DNA of 28,069 bases from an uncultured Porphyromonadaceae bacterium (GTDB lineage Bacteria > Bacteroidota > Bacteroidia > Bacteroidales > Muribaculaceae), in assembly GCA_900541555.1 (NCBI GenBank), contig UQKE01000029.1:1-28069 (forward strand). Reading direction: 5' to 3'. Positions within the stretch are counted from its first letter, which is position 1, and each line of letters begins with the position of its first letter. The notes below the pieces were generated by a model, which saw only the letters and a program-made list of their open reading frames with translations, searched no databases and was not told where the DNA came from. Shown here piece by piece: positions 8,616 to 15,568 of the stretch. The translations under genes were made by a program, and so were the position numbers.

Positions 8616-8653
8616 AAAACTCCGAAAGTCAATCACGATTTTCGGAGTTTTTT
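8616..8653. terminator. Intrinsic terminator after efp
   Basis: AAAACTCCGAAA (8616-8627) pairs with TTTCGGAGTTTT (8640-8651), followed by more T. The left A-run lets it also serve the nitroreductase gene coming from the other side. Confidence 0.9.
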
Positions 8654-8681
8654 CATACCATGCGGCAACGTCAATGCCGTT

Positions 8682-9431
8682 TTATTTCTTTGGATCGAAT
8701 CCTTGCTTGCGAAGATAGTCAAGAATACGGTAAGACATCGCTTCCTCGTAGTAATTAATAATGTGTCCGCACCAATCATTTTCCGACGTCGTGCCGGAAC
8801 GGGTTCTATTGTATTGCGAAATATCCTTGTCGTAGGCCGACAATTCTTCCAACAATGCGGCTTCGCTTGCATATTTATTTTTATGCACGACCGCCCCACG
8901 CGGTTGTTTCGGCTTCATGTCGGGCAATTCGCGAGGCACACCCACGGCCAATCCGCAAACGACAAAAACGCCCTCGGGCAATTCCAATAATTCCGCGACT
9001 CGCTCCGGAGCAGCCGTCCGCACATAACCCACACAGCAACAACCCAATCCGCAAGCATTGGCTGCTGTCTGCGCATTCTGCATCGCCAAGGCCGCATCAA
9101 TCACGCCTACCATTATGCCGTCCATCGTATTTTGGAAAGCAGGAAAAGAAATGCCCTTTTCGGCTGCCAACAATTTGATTTTGCGGTAATCCGCACAAAA
9201 GATAAAAAAGTGATTGCATGTTTTGATTTGCTTTTGTCCTGTCAGTGCATACAACTGCTCTTTCACGTTCTGATCGTCAATGTCGATCACAGAAAATTGC
9301 TGCCCGTTATAGCTTGTCGATGTATTCCTGATTGCTTCGTATATGAAATTCAAAGATTCTTGCGATATCGCTTCCCGCTCGTAACGGCGTATGCTGCGCC
9401 GTTCCAACAATGTTTGTTCTACTGTTTTCAT
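8682..9431 (-). CDS. Nitroreductase family flavoprotein (NfsA/FRP-like)
   Basis: A 249-residue FMN-dependent NAD(P)H oxidoreductase. The N-terminus has the family start TLLERRSIRRYE (8-19), whose arginines bind FMN phosphate, then NTSTSYNGQQFSVI. The central region DGIMVGVIDAALAMQNAQTAANACGLGCCCVGYVR and the stretch VCGLAVGVP match the NfsA/FRP group. The physiological substrate (nitroaromatics, quinones, flavin) cannot be told from sequence. It lies between convergent efp and the upstream murein-peptide cassette, from which a terminator at 9482-9520 separates it, so it should have its own promoter in 9432-9480. I see no consensus one there. Confidence 0.88.
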   Translation of the reverse strand: MKTVEQTLLERRSIRRYEREAISQESLNFIYEAIRNTSTSYNGQQFSVIDIDDQNVKEQLYALTGQKQIKTCNHFFIFCADYRKIKLLAAEKGISFPAFQNTMDGIMVGVIDAALAMQNAQTAANACGLGCCCVGYVRTAAPERVAELLELPEGVFVVCGLAVGVPRELPDMKPKQPRGAVVHKNKYASEAALLEELSAYDKDISQYNRTRSGTTSENDWCGHIINYYEEAMSYRILDYLRKQGFDPKK

Positions 9432-9481
9432 GTCTGCGTAATTTTTTTAAATAACCATTTCAAATGCAGTTTTGTTCGCAC

Positions 9482-9520
9482 AAAAAAATCCGGCGACATC
9501 CAAATGCCTGCCGGATTTTT
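9482..9520 (-). terminator. Intrinsic terminator of the murein-peptide cassette
   Basis: ATCCGGC (9488-9494) pairs with GCCGGAT (9510-9516). On the minus strand the stem is followed by a run of seven U (from 9488-9482), about 20 nt after the epimerase stop. Confidence 0.85.
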
Positions 9521-9540
9521 ATTTGCAAACGTGCCTTGCG

Positions 9541-10668
9541 CTACAACGGCGTCACACCGATTCCCGGCTTGTCGACCAGTTGGATTTTGCCATCCACAAC
9601 CTTCACGCCGTCGAAAGAATCGTTGGATATCAACAAGTTGCCATCCAAATCGGCCCAATCAACCATCGGAGCCAATTGCGCGGCAGCGCTTATCGCGCAC
9701 GACGTTTCAGTCATACATCCTATCATTAATTTCATGCCCAATCCTTTTGCCAAGACTGCCATCTTATACGCTTCATACATACCCGTGCTTTTCATCAATT
9801 TTATATTGATGCCATCGTACACTTGGTATGCGCGCATCACATCCGGAAGTCGTTGCAAAAATTCGTCGGCGATAATGGGGAGCGGGCTGCGTTCTCTCAA
9901 CCACGCTGTCTCGTCGATCATTGATTTGTCAAAAGGTTGTTCCACAAACAAGCAATTCCGCTCTTTCAGCCAATGGCACATTTCCAATGCTTCCTCTTTG
10001 CTTGTCCATCCCTGATTGGCATCCACGCAAATCGGGCGATCCGTTTTGGAACGAATGATTTCCACCAATTCTTTATCGTTATCCAAACCCATCTTGACCT
10101 TCAACACCTTATACGGTGCTGCCTCGTCTACTTTTTGACGCACCACTTCGGCCGTGTCTATGCCAATGGTGAACGACGTATACGGCGTCTTCTCAGGCGA
10201 CAATCCCCATATTTTATACCACGGTTGTCCCATGATTTTGCCAAGCAAGTCATGAAGCGCGATGTCGACCGATGCCTTTGCAGCCCGATTGTCAGGCGCC
10301 ACATGGTCCACATAGTCCAAAATTTCTTCAATCCTGAAAGGATCGGAAAATTGGCTCAAATCCAATTTGCTTAAAAATGTGGATACCGATTCGATCGATT
10401 CCCCAAGATACGGAGGCATCGAAGCCTCGCCATATCCGATAATTCCATCATACTCCAATTGCACAAGCACGTCGGGCGTTGTGGTCCGGCTCGACCGTGC
10501 GAGATTGAAAGCATGACGCAATTTCAATTCGTTAGGCTTGAAAGACAAGTTCAACCGTCCGGACTTGCCCACTTTCCTTGTTGCCTCGCCGGCTGCCGAC
10601 AATGAAATAGGTGTCGACAATGCGATAAGTCCCAATGCGCTTCCTTTTAAAAATTTCCTGCGATCCAT
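9541..10668 (-). CDS. L-Ala-D/L-Glu dipeptide epimerase, enolase superfamily, with Tat-like leader
   Basis: This 375-residue enolase-superfamily enzyme probably epimerises L-Ala-D-Glu to L-Ala-L-Glu so that murein dipeptides can be degraded. The catalytic lysine motif is KVK (190-192), metal ligands are Asp216 in VDAN, Glu243 in VEQP and Asp268 in ADE, and the second lysine is Lys290 in NIK. DLDG (340-343) matches the dipeptide-binding DxD motif of the epimerases. The N-terminus DRRKFLKGSALGLIAL is a twin-arginine-type signal, whereas E. coli YcjG is cytoplasmic, so a periplasmic enzyme is inferred. It follows the NlpC/P60 gene by 34 nt; that enzyme would release its substrate. Another muconate-lactonising-type activity is possible but the context favours the epimerase. 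Confidence 0.9.
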   Translation of the reverse strand: MDRRKFLKGSALGLIALSTPISLSAAGEATRKVGKSGRLNLSFKPNELKLRHAFNLARSSRTTTPDVLVQLEYDGIIGYGEASMPPYLGESIESVSTFLSKLDLSQFSDPFRIEEILDYVDHVAPDNRAAKASVDIALHDLLGKIMGQPWYKIWGLSPEKTPYTSFTIGIDTAEVVRQKVDEAAPYKVLKVKMGLDNDKELVEIIRSKTDRPICVDANQGWTSKEEALEMCHWLKERNCLFVEQPFDKSMIDETAWLRERSPLPIIADEFLQRLPDVMRAYQVYDGINIKLMKSTGMYEAYKMAVLAKGLGMKLMIGCMTETSCAISAAAQLAPMVDWADLDGNLLISNDSFDGVKVVDGKIQLVDKPGIGVTPL

Positions 10669-10702
10669 AACACTATTAAATTTCTTTTATTTCATAATTC
10701 AA

Positions 10703-11857
10703 CTAAAAATACCACGGATGAGATTTGACGGCGACAATGCCTTGCGTGCCAACTTGGCCCTTTATCCTCGACATCGACAAATAAACGTAATCCAAAAAGT
10801 CGTCGTCGTCGGGATTCATGCTGTTGATTTTCACTCGTCCCGAACTATGAATGAATTTTCCATTGCCGATATACATCGCCACGTGGGTCACTCTTCCCGA
10901 TTTCGTCCCAATAAATATCAAATCGCCCGGCTCTGCATCCGTACGCCATTTCGCACAATCTATCTTCATTCCTGTCAAAGCTTGCTGCGAGGCATCCCGT
11001 TGCAAAATGACGCCATTCGAGAAATATACCGTGCGGACAAAACCTGAGCAGTCGGCCATTTTTGTCGACATGCCACCCCATAAATAAGGTATGCCCATCA
11101 TCCGACGCGCATTTTTTTCCATCAAGGCCATATCAAACGACTGTTGCACCCATTCGTCGAAATCTGCCACATCGGCCTTTCGCGCATATCCGCTCCGTCC
11201 GTCCGGCAATTCAAGAGCAACAAAATCGCCACTTTCTCCTTTATATTTCAGCAAATTGCCCAAAAGCAAATCTGAAACGACATCCGATTCGTCGCCATTT
11301 GGCTGCGCATACAATGTTGCTTGATAGGCTGTCACGATTCGGCGTTCTGCCTGTTTCCAATCGTCCATTTCTTCTTTCGTCAAGAAGTGCAACGAGCTGT
11401 CTGTCACATAACCGATGTAATTGTCGGGCGTTTGAATCCGCGACATGCCGCCTTCTTGTTCGAGCACACGCACCGGCGTTCCCATGATCGCCTGCGATGT
11501 CAATTCCGCACCGCTTCTTGCCTCTCCGCGAATACAAGCGACAGATATATCAACCAATGCCCATGGCTTCTCCACGCTGCCATCCGGAAGCACTGCGATG
11601 TTTTCCTGAAATTGCACGCCATTCTTTTTCAACTCTGCCAACAATGCCTCTTTCGCTTTGGCATCGTCTACTTTGCCGGACAGCATCAGCATGCCGTTTT
11701 CAGAAACTTGGGAAATTTCCCACACTGCCACTCGCGTGTCCGGAGCATATTGGGATTTCACTCCTTCAATTATCGCCGAGACATCCTGCGCGTTGCCTAC
11801 CGATGCAATTCCTGCCAATACGAAAGGCGCAAACCGTTTAATCAATTGAAATTTCAT
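10703..11857 (-). CDS. NlpC/P60 murein endopeptidase with SH3 domains (C40 family)
   Basis: A 384-residue exported cysteine peptidase expected to cut the gamma-D-Glu to diamino-acid bond of murein peptides, leaving L-Ala-gamma-D-Glu. A signal peptide (about 1-23, ending GNAQ) is followed by a small N-terminal domain (25-90), two SH3b-like domains (about 105-155 and 175-228) and the NlpC/P60 domain (about 240-370). The catalytic residues are Cys270 in DCSGF, His325 in THVAMYIG and His337 in FIHSSG. The family member characterised from Bacteroidales has the same layout. It is first in a two-gene unit with the epimerase and has a near-perfect promoter at 11886-11916. Confidence 0.93.
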   Translation of the reverse strand: MKFQLIKRFAPFVLAGIASVGNAQDVSAIIEGVKSQYAPDTRVAVWEISQVSENGMLMLSGKVDDAKAKEALLAELKKNGVQFQENIAVLPDGSVEKPWALVDISVACIRGEARSGAELTSQAIMGTPVRVLEQEGGMSRIQTPDNYIGYVTDSSLHFLTKEEMDDWKQAERRIVTAYQATLYAQPNGDESDVVSDLLLGNLLKYKGESGDFVALELPDGRSGYARKADVADFDEWVQQSFDMALMEKNARRMMGIPYLWGGMSTKMADCSGFVRTVYFSNGVILQRDASQQALTGMKIDCAKWRTDAEPGDLIFIGTKSGRVTHVAMYIGNGKFIHSSGRVKINSMNPDDDDFLDYVYLSMSRIKGQVGTQGIVAVKSHPWYF

Positions 11858-11885
11858 TATTGTTTTTATGTTGATTTTCTACATG

Positions 11886-11916
11886 CAAATTTAAGTTTAA
11901 TACGCGCAACCGCAAA
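11886..11916 (-). promoter_or_regulatory. Promoter of the NlpC/P60-epimerase operon
   Basis: On the minus strand TTTG (11916-11913) is followed after 19 nt by TAAATTTG (11893-11886), a full match to the Bacteroidales consensus. The leader is about 20 nt. Confidence 0.85.
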
Positions 11917-11963
11917 TTTCCTCTCATGTTTTTTTCACCGACAAAAAATAATACGCTATGAAT

Positions 11964-11995
11964 ATTGCAGTTATAAAATAAAGTCTGTATCTTTG
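11964..11995 (+). promoter_or_regulatory. Promoter of rpsF-rpsR-rplI
   Basis: ATTG (11964-11967), one change from TTTG, is followed after 20 nt by TATCTTTG (11988-11995). The start point near 12002 leaves a leader of about 25 nt, too short for a complex regulatory RNA ahead of rpsF. Confidence 0.8.
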
Positions 11996-12026
11996 CCGCG
12001 CAAAATTTAAAACATTAAAAACAATT

Positions 12027-12389
12027 ATGAACAAGTACGAAACCGTTTTCATTTTGACTCCCGTTTTGTCTGATGCACAGATGAAGGAAGCGGTAGACAA
12101 ATTCACTACATTTCTCACCGGAAATGGTGCAGAAATTGTAAACGAAGAGAATTGGGGACTTCGCAAATTGGCTTACCCGATTCAGAAAAAAAGCACAGGC
12201 TTTTATTGCCTCATCGAGTTCAATGCAGAGCCTCAAATCGTAAAGAAATTAGAGACTGCTTATCGTCGCGACGAAAAAGTCATTCGATTCTTGACTTTCC
12301 GACTCGACAAATACGCGGCCGAATATGCTGAAAAACGCAGAAACCTCAGAGCCGCAAAGTCTAACAATAAAGAAACTAAGGAGGATTAA
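12027..12389 (+). CDS. rpsF: 30S ribosomal protein S6
   Basis: bS6 (120 residues) binds bS18 on the 30S platform. The sequence has the S6 core: [16 protein letters not shown] at the start, [18 protein letters not shown], and a charged C-terminal tail ending KETKED. It is the first gene of the usual rpsF-rpsR-rplI operon. In Bacteroidota ribosomes bS6 with bS18 and bS21 forms the pocket that hides the 3' end of 16S rRNA. No Shine-Dalgarno precedes it. Its last codons, AAG GAG GAT TAA, form the strong Shine-Dalgarno of rpsR. Confidence 0.97.
   Translation: MNKYETVFILTPVLSDAQMKEAVDKFTTFLTGNGAEIVNEENWGLRKLAYPIQKKSTGFYCLIEFNAEPQIVKKLETAYRRDEKVIRFLTFRLDKYAAEYAEKRRNLRAAKSNNKETKED
12378..12384 (+). 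promoter_or_regulatory. Strong Shine-Dalgarno AAGGAGG before rpsR
   Basis: AAGGAGG ends 7 nt before the rpsR ATG at 12392, an ideal distance. None of the other starts I inspected in this window has a comparable sequence, as expected for Bacteroidota. Confidence 0.85.
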
Positions 12390-12391
12390 TC

Positions 12392-12661
12392 ATGGCACAA
12401 GCACAATCTGAAATCAGATATTTGACTCCGCTTTCCGTTGATGTCAAGAAGAAAAAATATTGCCGTTTCAAAAAAAGCGGTATCAAATATATCGACTACA
12501 AGGATCCTGAATTCCTCAAGAAATTTTTGAACGAGCAAGGCAAAATCCTGCCGCGTCGCATCACCGGCACGTCCCTTAAATATCAAAGAAGAGTTGCGCA
12601 AGCTATCAAACGCGCACGCCACTTGGCGCTCCTCCCGTACGTGACCGATTTGATGAAATAA
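12392..12661 (+). CDS. rpsR: 30S ribosomal protein S18
   Basis: bS18 (89 residues) pairs with bS6 on the 30S platform near the 3' end of 16S rRNA. The family core is visible as [41 protein letters not shown] and [16 protein letters not shown]. Its ATG is 2 nt after the rpsF stop and is preceded by a canonical Shine-Dalgarno, unlike its neighbours. Because bS18 helps sequester the anti-Shine-Dalgarno in this phylum, that site may let ribosomes with an exposed anti-Shine-Dalgarno raise bS18 synthesis; this is inference. rplI follows after 19 nt. Confidence 0.97.
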   Translation: MAQAQSEIRYLTPLSVDVKKKKYCRFKKSGIKYIDYKDPEFLKKFLNEQGKILPRRITGTSLKYQRRVAQAIKRARHLALLPYVTDLMK

Positions 12662-12680
12662 TCCTTAAAGAATTACAATT

Positions 12681-13124
12681 ATGAAAATCATATTAAAAGA
12701 AGATATTTTCAACCTCGGCTATAAAGACGATGTTGTTGAAGTCAAAAGCGGATACGGAAGAAATTACCTTATCCCGACGGGAAAAGCTGTGATTGCAACC
12801 GAATCTGCGCTCAAAGTTTTGGCAGAAAACCAAAGACAAAGAGCACACAAGCTCGCAAAAATCAAAGCCGATGCAGAAGCTCTTGCTGAATCGTTGAAAG
12901 ATGTAAGCCTCACCATTGGAGCAAAAACAAGCTCAACGGGCACCATCTTCGGCTCTGTCAACAATATTCAAATCGCAGAAGCTTTGGAAAAACTCGGATT
13001 CAACGTTGATCGCAAAACGATCATTCTGAAAGAAGCCGTAAAAGAAGTGGGATGCTACAAAGCTCTTATCAAACTCCACAAAGAAGTTTCTGTAGAAATT
13101 CCGTTTGAAGTTGTTTCCGAATAA
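12681..13124 (+). CDS. rplI: 50S ribosomal protein L9
   Basis: bL9 (147 residues) has an N-terminal globular domain that binds 23S rRNA near the L1 stalk, a long connecting helix and a C-terminal domain. The family signature is at the start: MKIILKEDIFNLGYKDDVVEVKSGYGRNYLIP (1-32), followed by the helix rich in Ala, Lys and Glu (about 42-75). It starts 19 nt after rpsR, without a Shine-Dalgarno, and is the last gene of the ribosomal operon, followed by a strong terminator. Confidence 0.97.
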   Translation: MKIILKEDIFNLGYKDDVVEVKSGYGRNYLIPTGKAVIATESALKVLAENQRQRAHKLAKIKADAEALAESLKDVSLTIGAKTSSTGTIFGSVNNIQIAEALEKLGFNVDRKTIILKEAVKEVGCYKALIKLHKEVSVEIPFEVVSE

Positions 13125-13145
13125 CAGAACAATTTTCAATTCAAT

Positions 13146-13182
13146 AAAAAAATAAGCATACCCAACCGTATGCTTATTTTTT
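13146..13182 (+). terminator. Terminator of the rpsF-rpsR-rplI operon
   Basis: AATAAGCATAC (13151-13161) pairs with GTATGCTTATT (13168-13178) around a 6-nt loop, followed by further T. Confidence 0.92.
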
Positions 13183-13194
13183 CATTTTTACAAG

Positions 13195-13226
13195 TTTGGA
13201 GTATTCGAATTAATATCGTACATTTG
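13195..13226 (+). promoter_or_regulatory. Promoter of the small-protein/aguA/aguB operon
   Basis: TTTG (13195-13198) is followed after 20 nt by TACATTTG (13219-13226), a full consensus match. The ATG at 13249 would be about 16 nt downstream of the start point. Confidence 0.85.
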
Positions 13227-13248
13227 GAATCATCAAATATTTTTTTGT

Positions 13249-13482
13249 ATGGCTGATATTTCATCAATGATACAAGAAATGCTTATCCAATTTCGAAGCA
13301 TCGACATTGCCGAAAGCGAATTCAAGCGCATCATAAACGATGACGAATCGCTCAAAACGGAGTTCAAAGAATGGTGTGAAGAAATGGGATACCGCGAACG
13401 GCATGCGTTTGAGCAATATTGCCATGAATATTTGGACAACCACGAATCCATGTTCGACACTCTTTCCGAATATGACGAATAG
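13249..13482 (+). CDS. Small acidic protein of unknown function, first gene of the aguAB operon
   Basis: A 77-residue protein that I do not recognise. It is acidic (many Asp and Glu), lacks signal peptide, membrane segment or metal-binding cysteine cluster, and looks mostly helical, with blocks such as SEFKRIINDDESLKTEFKEW and RERHAFEQYCHEYLDN. It is probably real: a consensus promoter sits at the right distance, and it ends in TAG within 14 nt of the agmatine deiminase start. The possible alternative aguA ATG at 13472 overlaps its last codons. Whether it acts in polyamine metabolism or is only co-transcribed is unknown. Confidence 0.75.
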   Translation: MADISSMIQEMLIQFRSIDIAESEFKRIINDDESLKTEFKEWCEEMGYRERHAFEQYCHEYLDNHESMFDTLSEYDE

Positions 13483-13495
13483 CCAACGCAATTTT

Positions 13496-14533
13496 ATGCC
13501 GAAATACGAAACAAGATTGCCGGCAGAATGGGAGCCTCAGGATGCCGTCATGCTCGTGTGGCCTCACGAAAAGACCGATTGGGCCTATATGCTCGATGAA
13601 GCAAAAGCTTGTTTCGCCCAAATCATAACCGCCATTATCCGGCAAAAAGAGCGCGTAATTCTCGTTGTCCCTGAGGATGAACAAATTCATTTCTGCCCTG
13701 CGTCCGAATCTCATTTGCTCCAAATCGTTCGATACCGGACCAACGACACATGGGCAAGAGACATTTGTCCCATCGTCACTTTTAAAGGCTCGACACCAAT
13801 CATCAACGACTTTAAATTCAATGGATGGGGATTGAAATTTGCTGCCGATTTCGATAATTTGCTTTCGTCTTTCATGCACAAGCAACAAATTTTCAACGGC
13901 AAATATGCCAATCGCTTAAATTTCGTGCTTGAAGGTGGTGCAATCGAAAGCGACGGCAAAGGGACATTGCTAACGACATCCCAATGCCTGCTATCCAAAA
14001 ACCGCAATGGCGGATTGAGCAAATCACAAATAACCCAACGGCTAAAAAAATGCTTCGGGGCAAAAAAAATCCTATGGTTGGACTTCGGCTTCTTAGAAGG
14101 CGACGACACCGACTCGCATATCGACACATTAGCCCGTTTTGCGCCAAACAACAATTTGCTCTACACCGCTACCGACAGGCACGACGATTCCCATTATGCG
14201 GAACTAAAACAAATGGAACGACAATTGGACTCTTTCTCCAATGCCAACGGGGACAAATTCAATTTGATTCCTCTTCCGCTGCCGAATCCCATTTTCGATG
14301 AAAACGGTTGCCGATTGCCTGCCACCTATGCCAACTTCCTCATTGGAAACGGGTTTGTGCTTGTGCCGACCTACGGTCAGCCCAAAAACGACAAGAAAGC
14401 CATTGCAGCAATATTGCAAGCATTTCCTTCTCACAACATTATCGGGATAAATTGTTCCGCATTGATTCGTCAACACGGCTCATTGCATTGCGTCACCATG
14501 CAATTGCCAAAAAAATCATACCGTCATGATTAA
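13496..14533 (+). CDS. aguA: Agmatine deiminase
   Basis: This 345-residue guanidino-modifying enzyme hydrolyses agmatine to N-carbamoylputrescine and ammonia. The start RLPAEWEPQDAVMLVWPHEKTDW is typical, TWARDICPI and NGWGLKF follow, and the catalytic parts are LEGGAIESDG, EGDDTDSHIDTLARF and the nucleophile Cys332 in GSLHCVTMQ near the C-terminus. An in-frame ATG at 13472 overlapping the preceding stop would add eight residues; I prefer 13496 because conservation begins there. The gene overlaps aguB by 8 nt, suggesting coupled translation. Arginine decarboxylase, which would supply agmatine, is not in the window. Confidence 0.94.
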   Translation: MPKYETRLPAEWEPQDAVMLVWPHEKTDWAYMLDEAKACFAQIITAIIRQKERVILVVPEDEQIHFCPASESHLLQIVRYRTNDTWARDICPIVTFKGSTPIINDFKFNGWGLKFAADFDNLLSSFMHKQQIFNGKYANRLNFVLEGGAIESDGKGTLLTTSQCLLSKNRNGGLSKSQITQRLKKCFGAKKILWLDFGFLEGDDTDSHIDTLARFAPNNNLLYTATDRHDDSHYAELKQMERQLDSFSNANGDKFNLIPLPLPNPIFDENGCRLPATYANFLIGNGFVLVPTYGQPKNDKKAIAAILQAFPSHNIIGINCSALIRQHGSLHCVTMQLPKKSYRHD

Positions 14534-15413
14534 AACCATAAAAACCGGCATCATCCAACAAGCCAATACTACCGACATTTCCAGCAACAAAACTCGATTG
14601 GCCGAAAAAATCAAAAAACTTGCAAAAAATGGAGCCCAATTAGTCGTGTTGCAAGAACTTCACGACTCACTATATTTCTGCCAAACAGAATCCACCGACA
14701 ATTTCGACATGGCAACGCCGATTCCGGGAGAAACCACCAATTTCTATGGCAACCTCGCCAAAGAATGCGGCATTGTTTTAGTAACGTCTTTATTCGAAAA
14801 ACGCGCACCCGGGCTATATCATAATACGGCTGTCGTATTCGAATCAGATGGACACATCGCCGGAATCTATCGAAAAATGCACATTCCCGATGATCCTGCT
14901 TATTATGAAAAATTCTATTTCACGCCGGGCGACATCGGTTTTCGCCCCGTAGAAACCTCATTAGGCAAATTAGGAGTGCTCGTGTGTTGGGATCAATGGT
15001 ATCCCGAAGCAGCGCGCTTGATGGCACTCGCCGGCGCCGACATGCTCATCTACCCTACTGCAATCGGATGGGAATCGTCCGACACATGCGACGAGCAAAC
15101 ACGGCAACGCCAAGCATGGATAACGATACAACGCTCCCACGCCATAGCAAACGGCATTCCCGTGGTATCCGTCAATCGGGTCGGAAAAGAAAATGACCCG
15201 TCAGGGCAAACAAACGGCATCCAATTCTGGGGTTCAAGTTTTGTTGCAGGCCCACAAGGCGAACTCCTTTTCGAAGCGCCAACCGACAAAGATACAGAAG
15301 CAATCATTGAAATAGACATGACTCGCTCGGAACACGTCAGACGTTGGTGGCCCTTCCTCCGCGACAGAAGAATAGATGCCTACAAAAATATTGTCAGCCG
15401 ATTCATCGATTGA
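14526..15413 (+). CDS. aguB: N-carbamoylputrescine amidohydrolase
   Basis: A 295-residue nitrilase-superfamily enzyme that hydrolyses N-carbamoylputrescine to putrescine, carbon dioxide and ammonia, the step after AguA. The catalytic Glu-Lys-Cys triad is visible as Glu44 in LQELHDSLYF, Lys117 in YRKMHIPDD and Cys154 in LVCWDQWYPE. PTAIGWESS, the tryptophan-rich WWPFLRDRRID near the end and the total length fit the plant and bacterial AguB group. Its ATG overlaps the aguA stop by 8 nt. There is no poly-T terminator right after it, only a CCACA-rich inverted repeat at 15432-15448. Confidence 0.95.
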   Translation: MIKTIKTGIIQQANTTDISSNKTRLAEKIKKLAKNGAQLVVLQELHDSLYFCQTESTDNFDMATPIPGETTNFYGNLAKECGIVLVTSLFEKRAPGLYHNTAVVFESDGHIAGIYRKMHIPDDPAYYEKFYFTPGDIGFRPVETSLGKLGVLVCWDQWYPEAARLMALAGADMLIYPTAIGWESSDTCDEQTRQRQAWITIQRSHAIANGIPVVSVNRVGKENDPSGQTNGIQFWGSSFVAGPQGELLFEAPTDKDTEAIIEIDMTRSEHVRRWWPFLRDRRIDAYKNIVSRFID

Positions 15414-15568
15414 CAAACGCTCCACACCATCTGTGGAAAATATCCACACTCTCCACAATGGCCAAGGCTTGAAAAAGCATCTAATATCCAACGATTTGCA
15501 GATTTTCAAAGCATTTGGCATGATTTTTAAATAAATTCGAAAAGAATTTTATTACACATACACTCGAT
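15414..15568. other. Intergenic region with CCACA-rich inverted repeat
   Basis: TGTGGA (15432-15437) and TCCACA (15443-15448) form a perfect inverted repeat, and two more TCCACA copies flank it at 15421-15426 and 15452-15457. ATATCCACA differs by one base from the DnaA-box consensus TTATCCACA. The right half is AT-rich and should hold the promoter of the efflux operon; TAAATTCG (15532-15539) is one base off TAnnTTTG, but no clear -33 element is present. Confidence 0.4.

Noticed and set aside
15432..15448. Inverted repeat as intrinsic terminator of aguB
   Set aside because: The stem is only six base pairs and no T-run follows, unlike the other terminators in the window.
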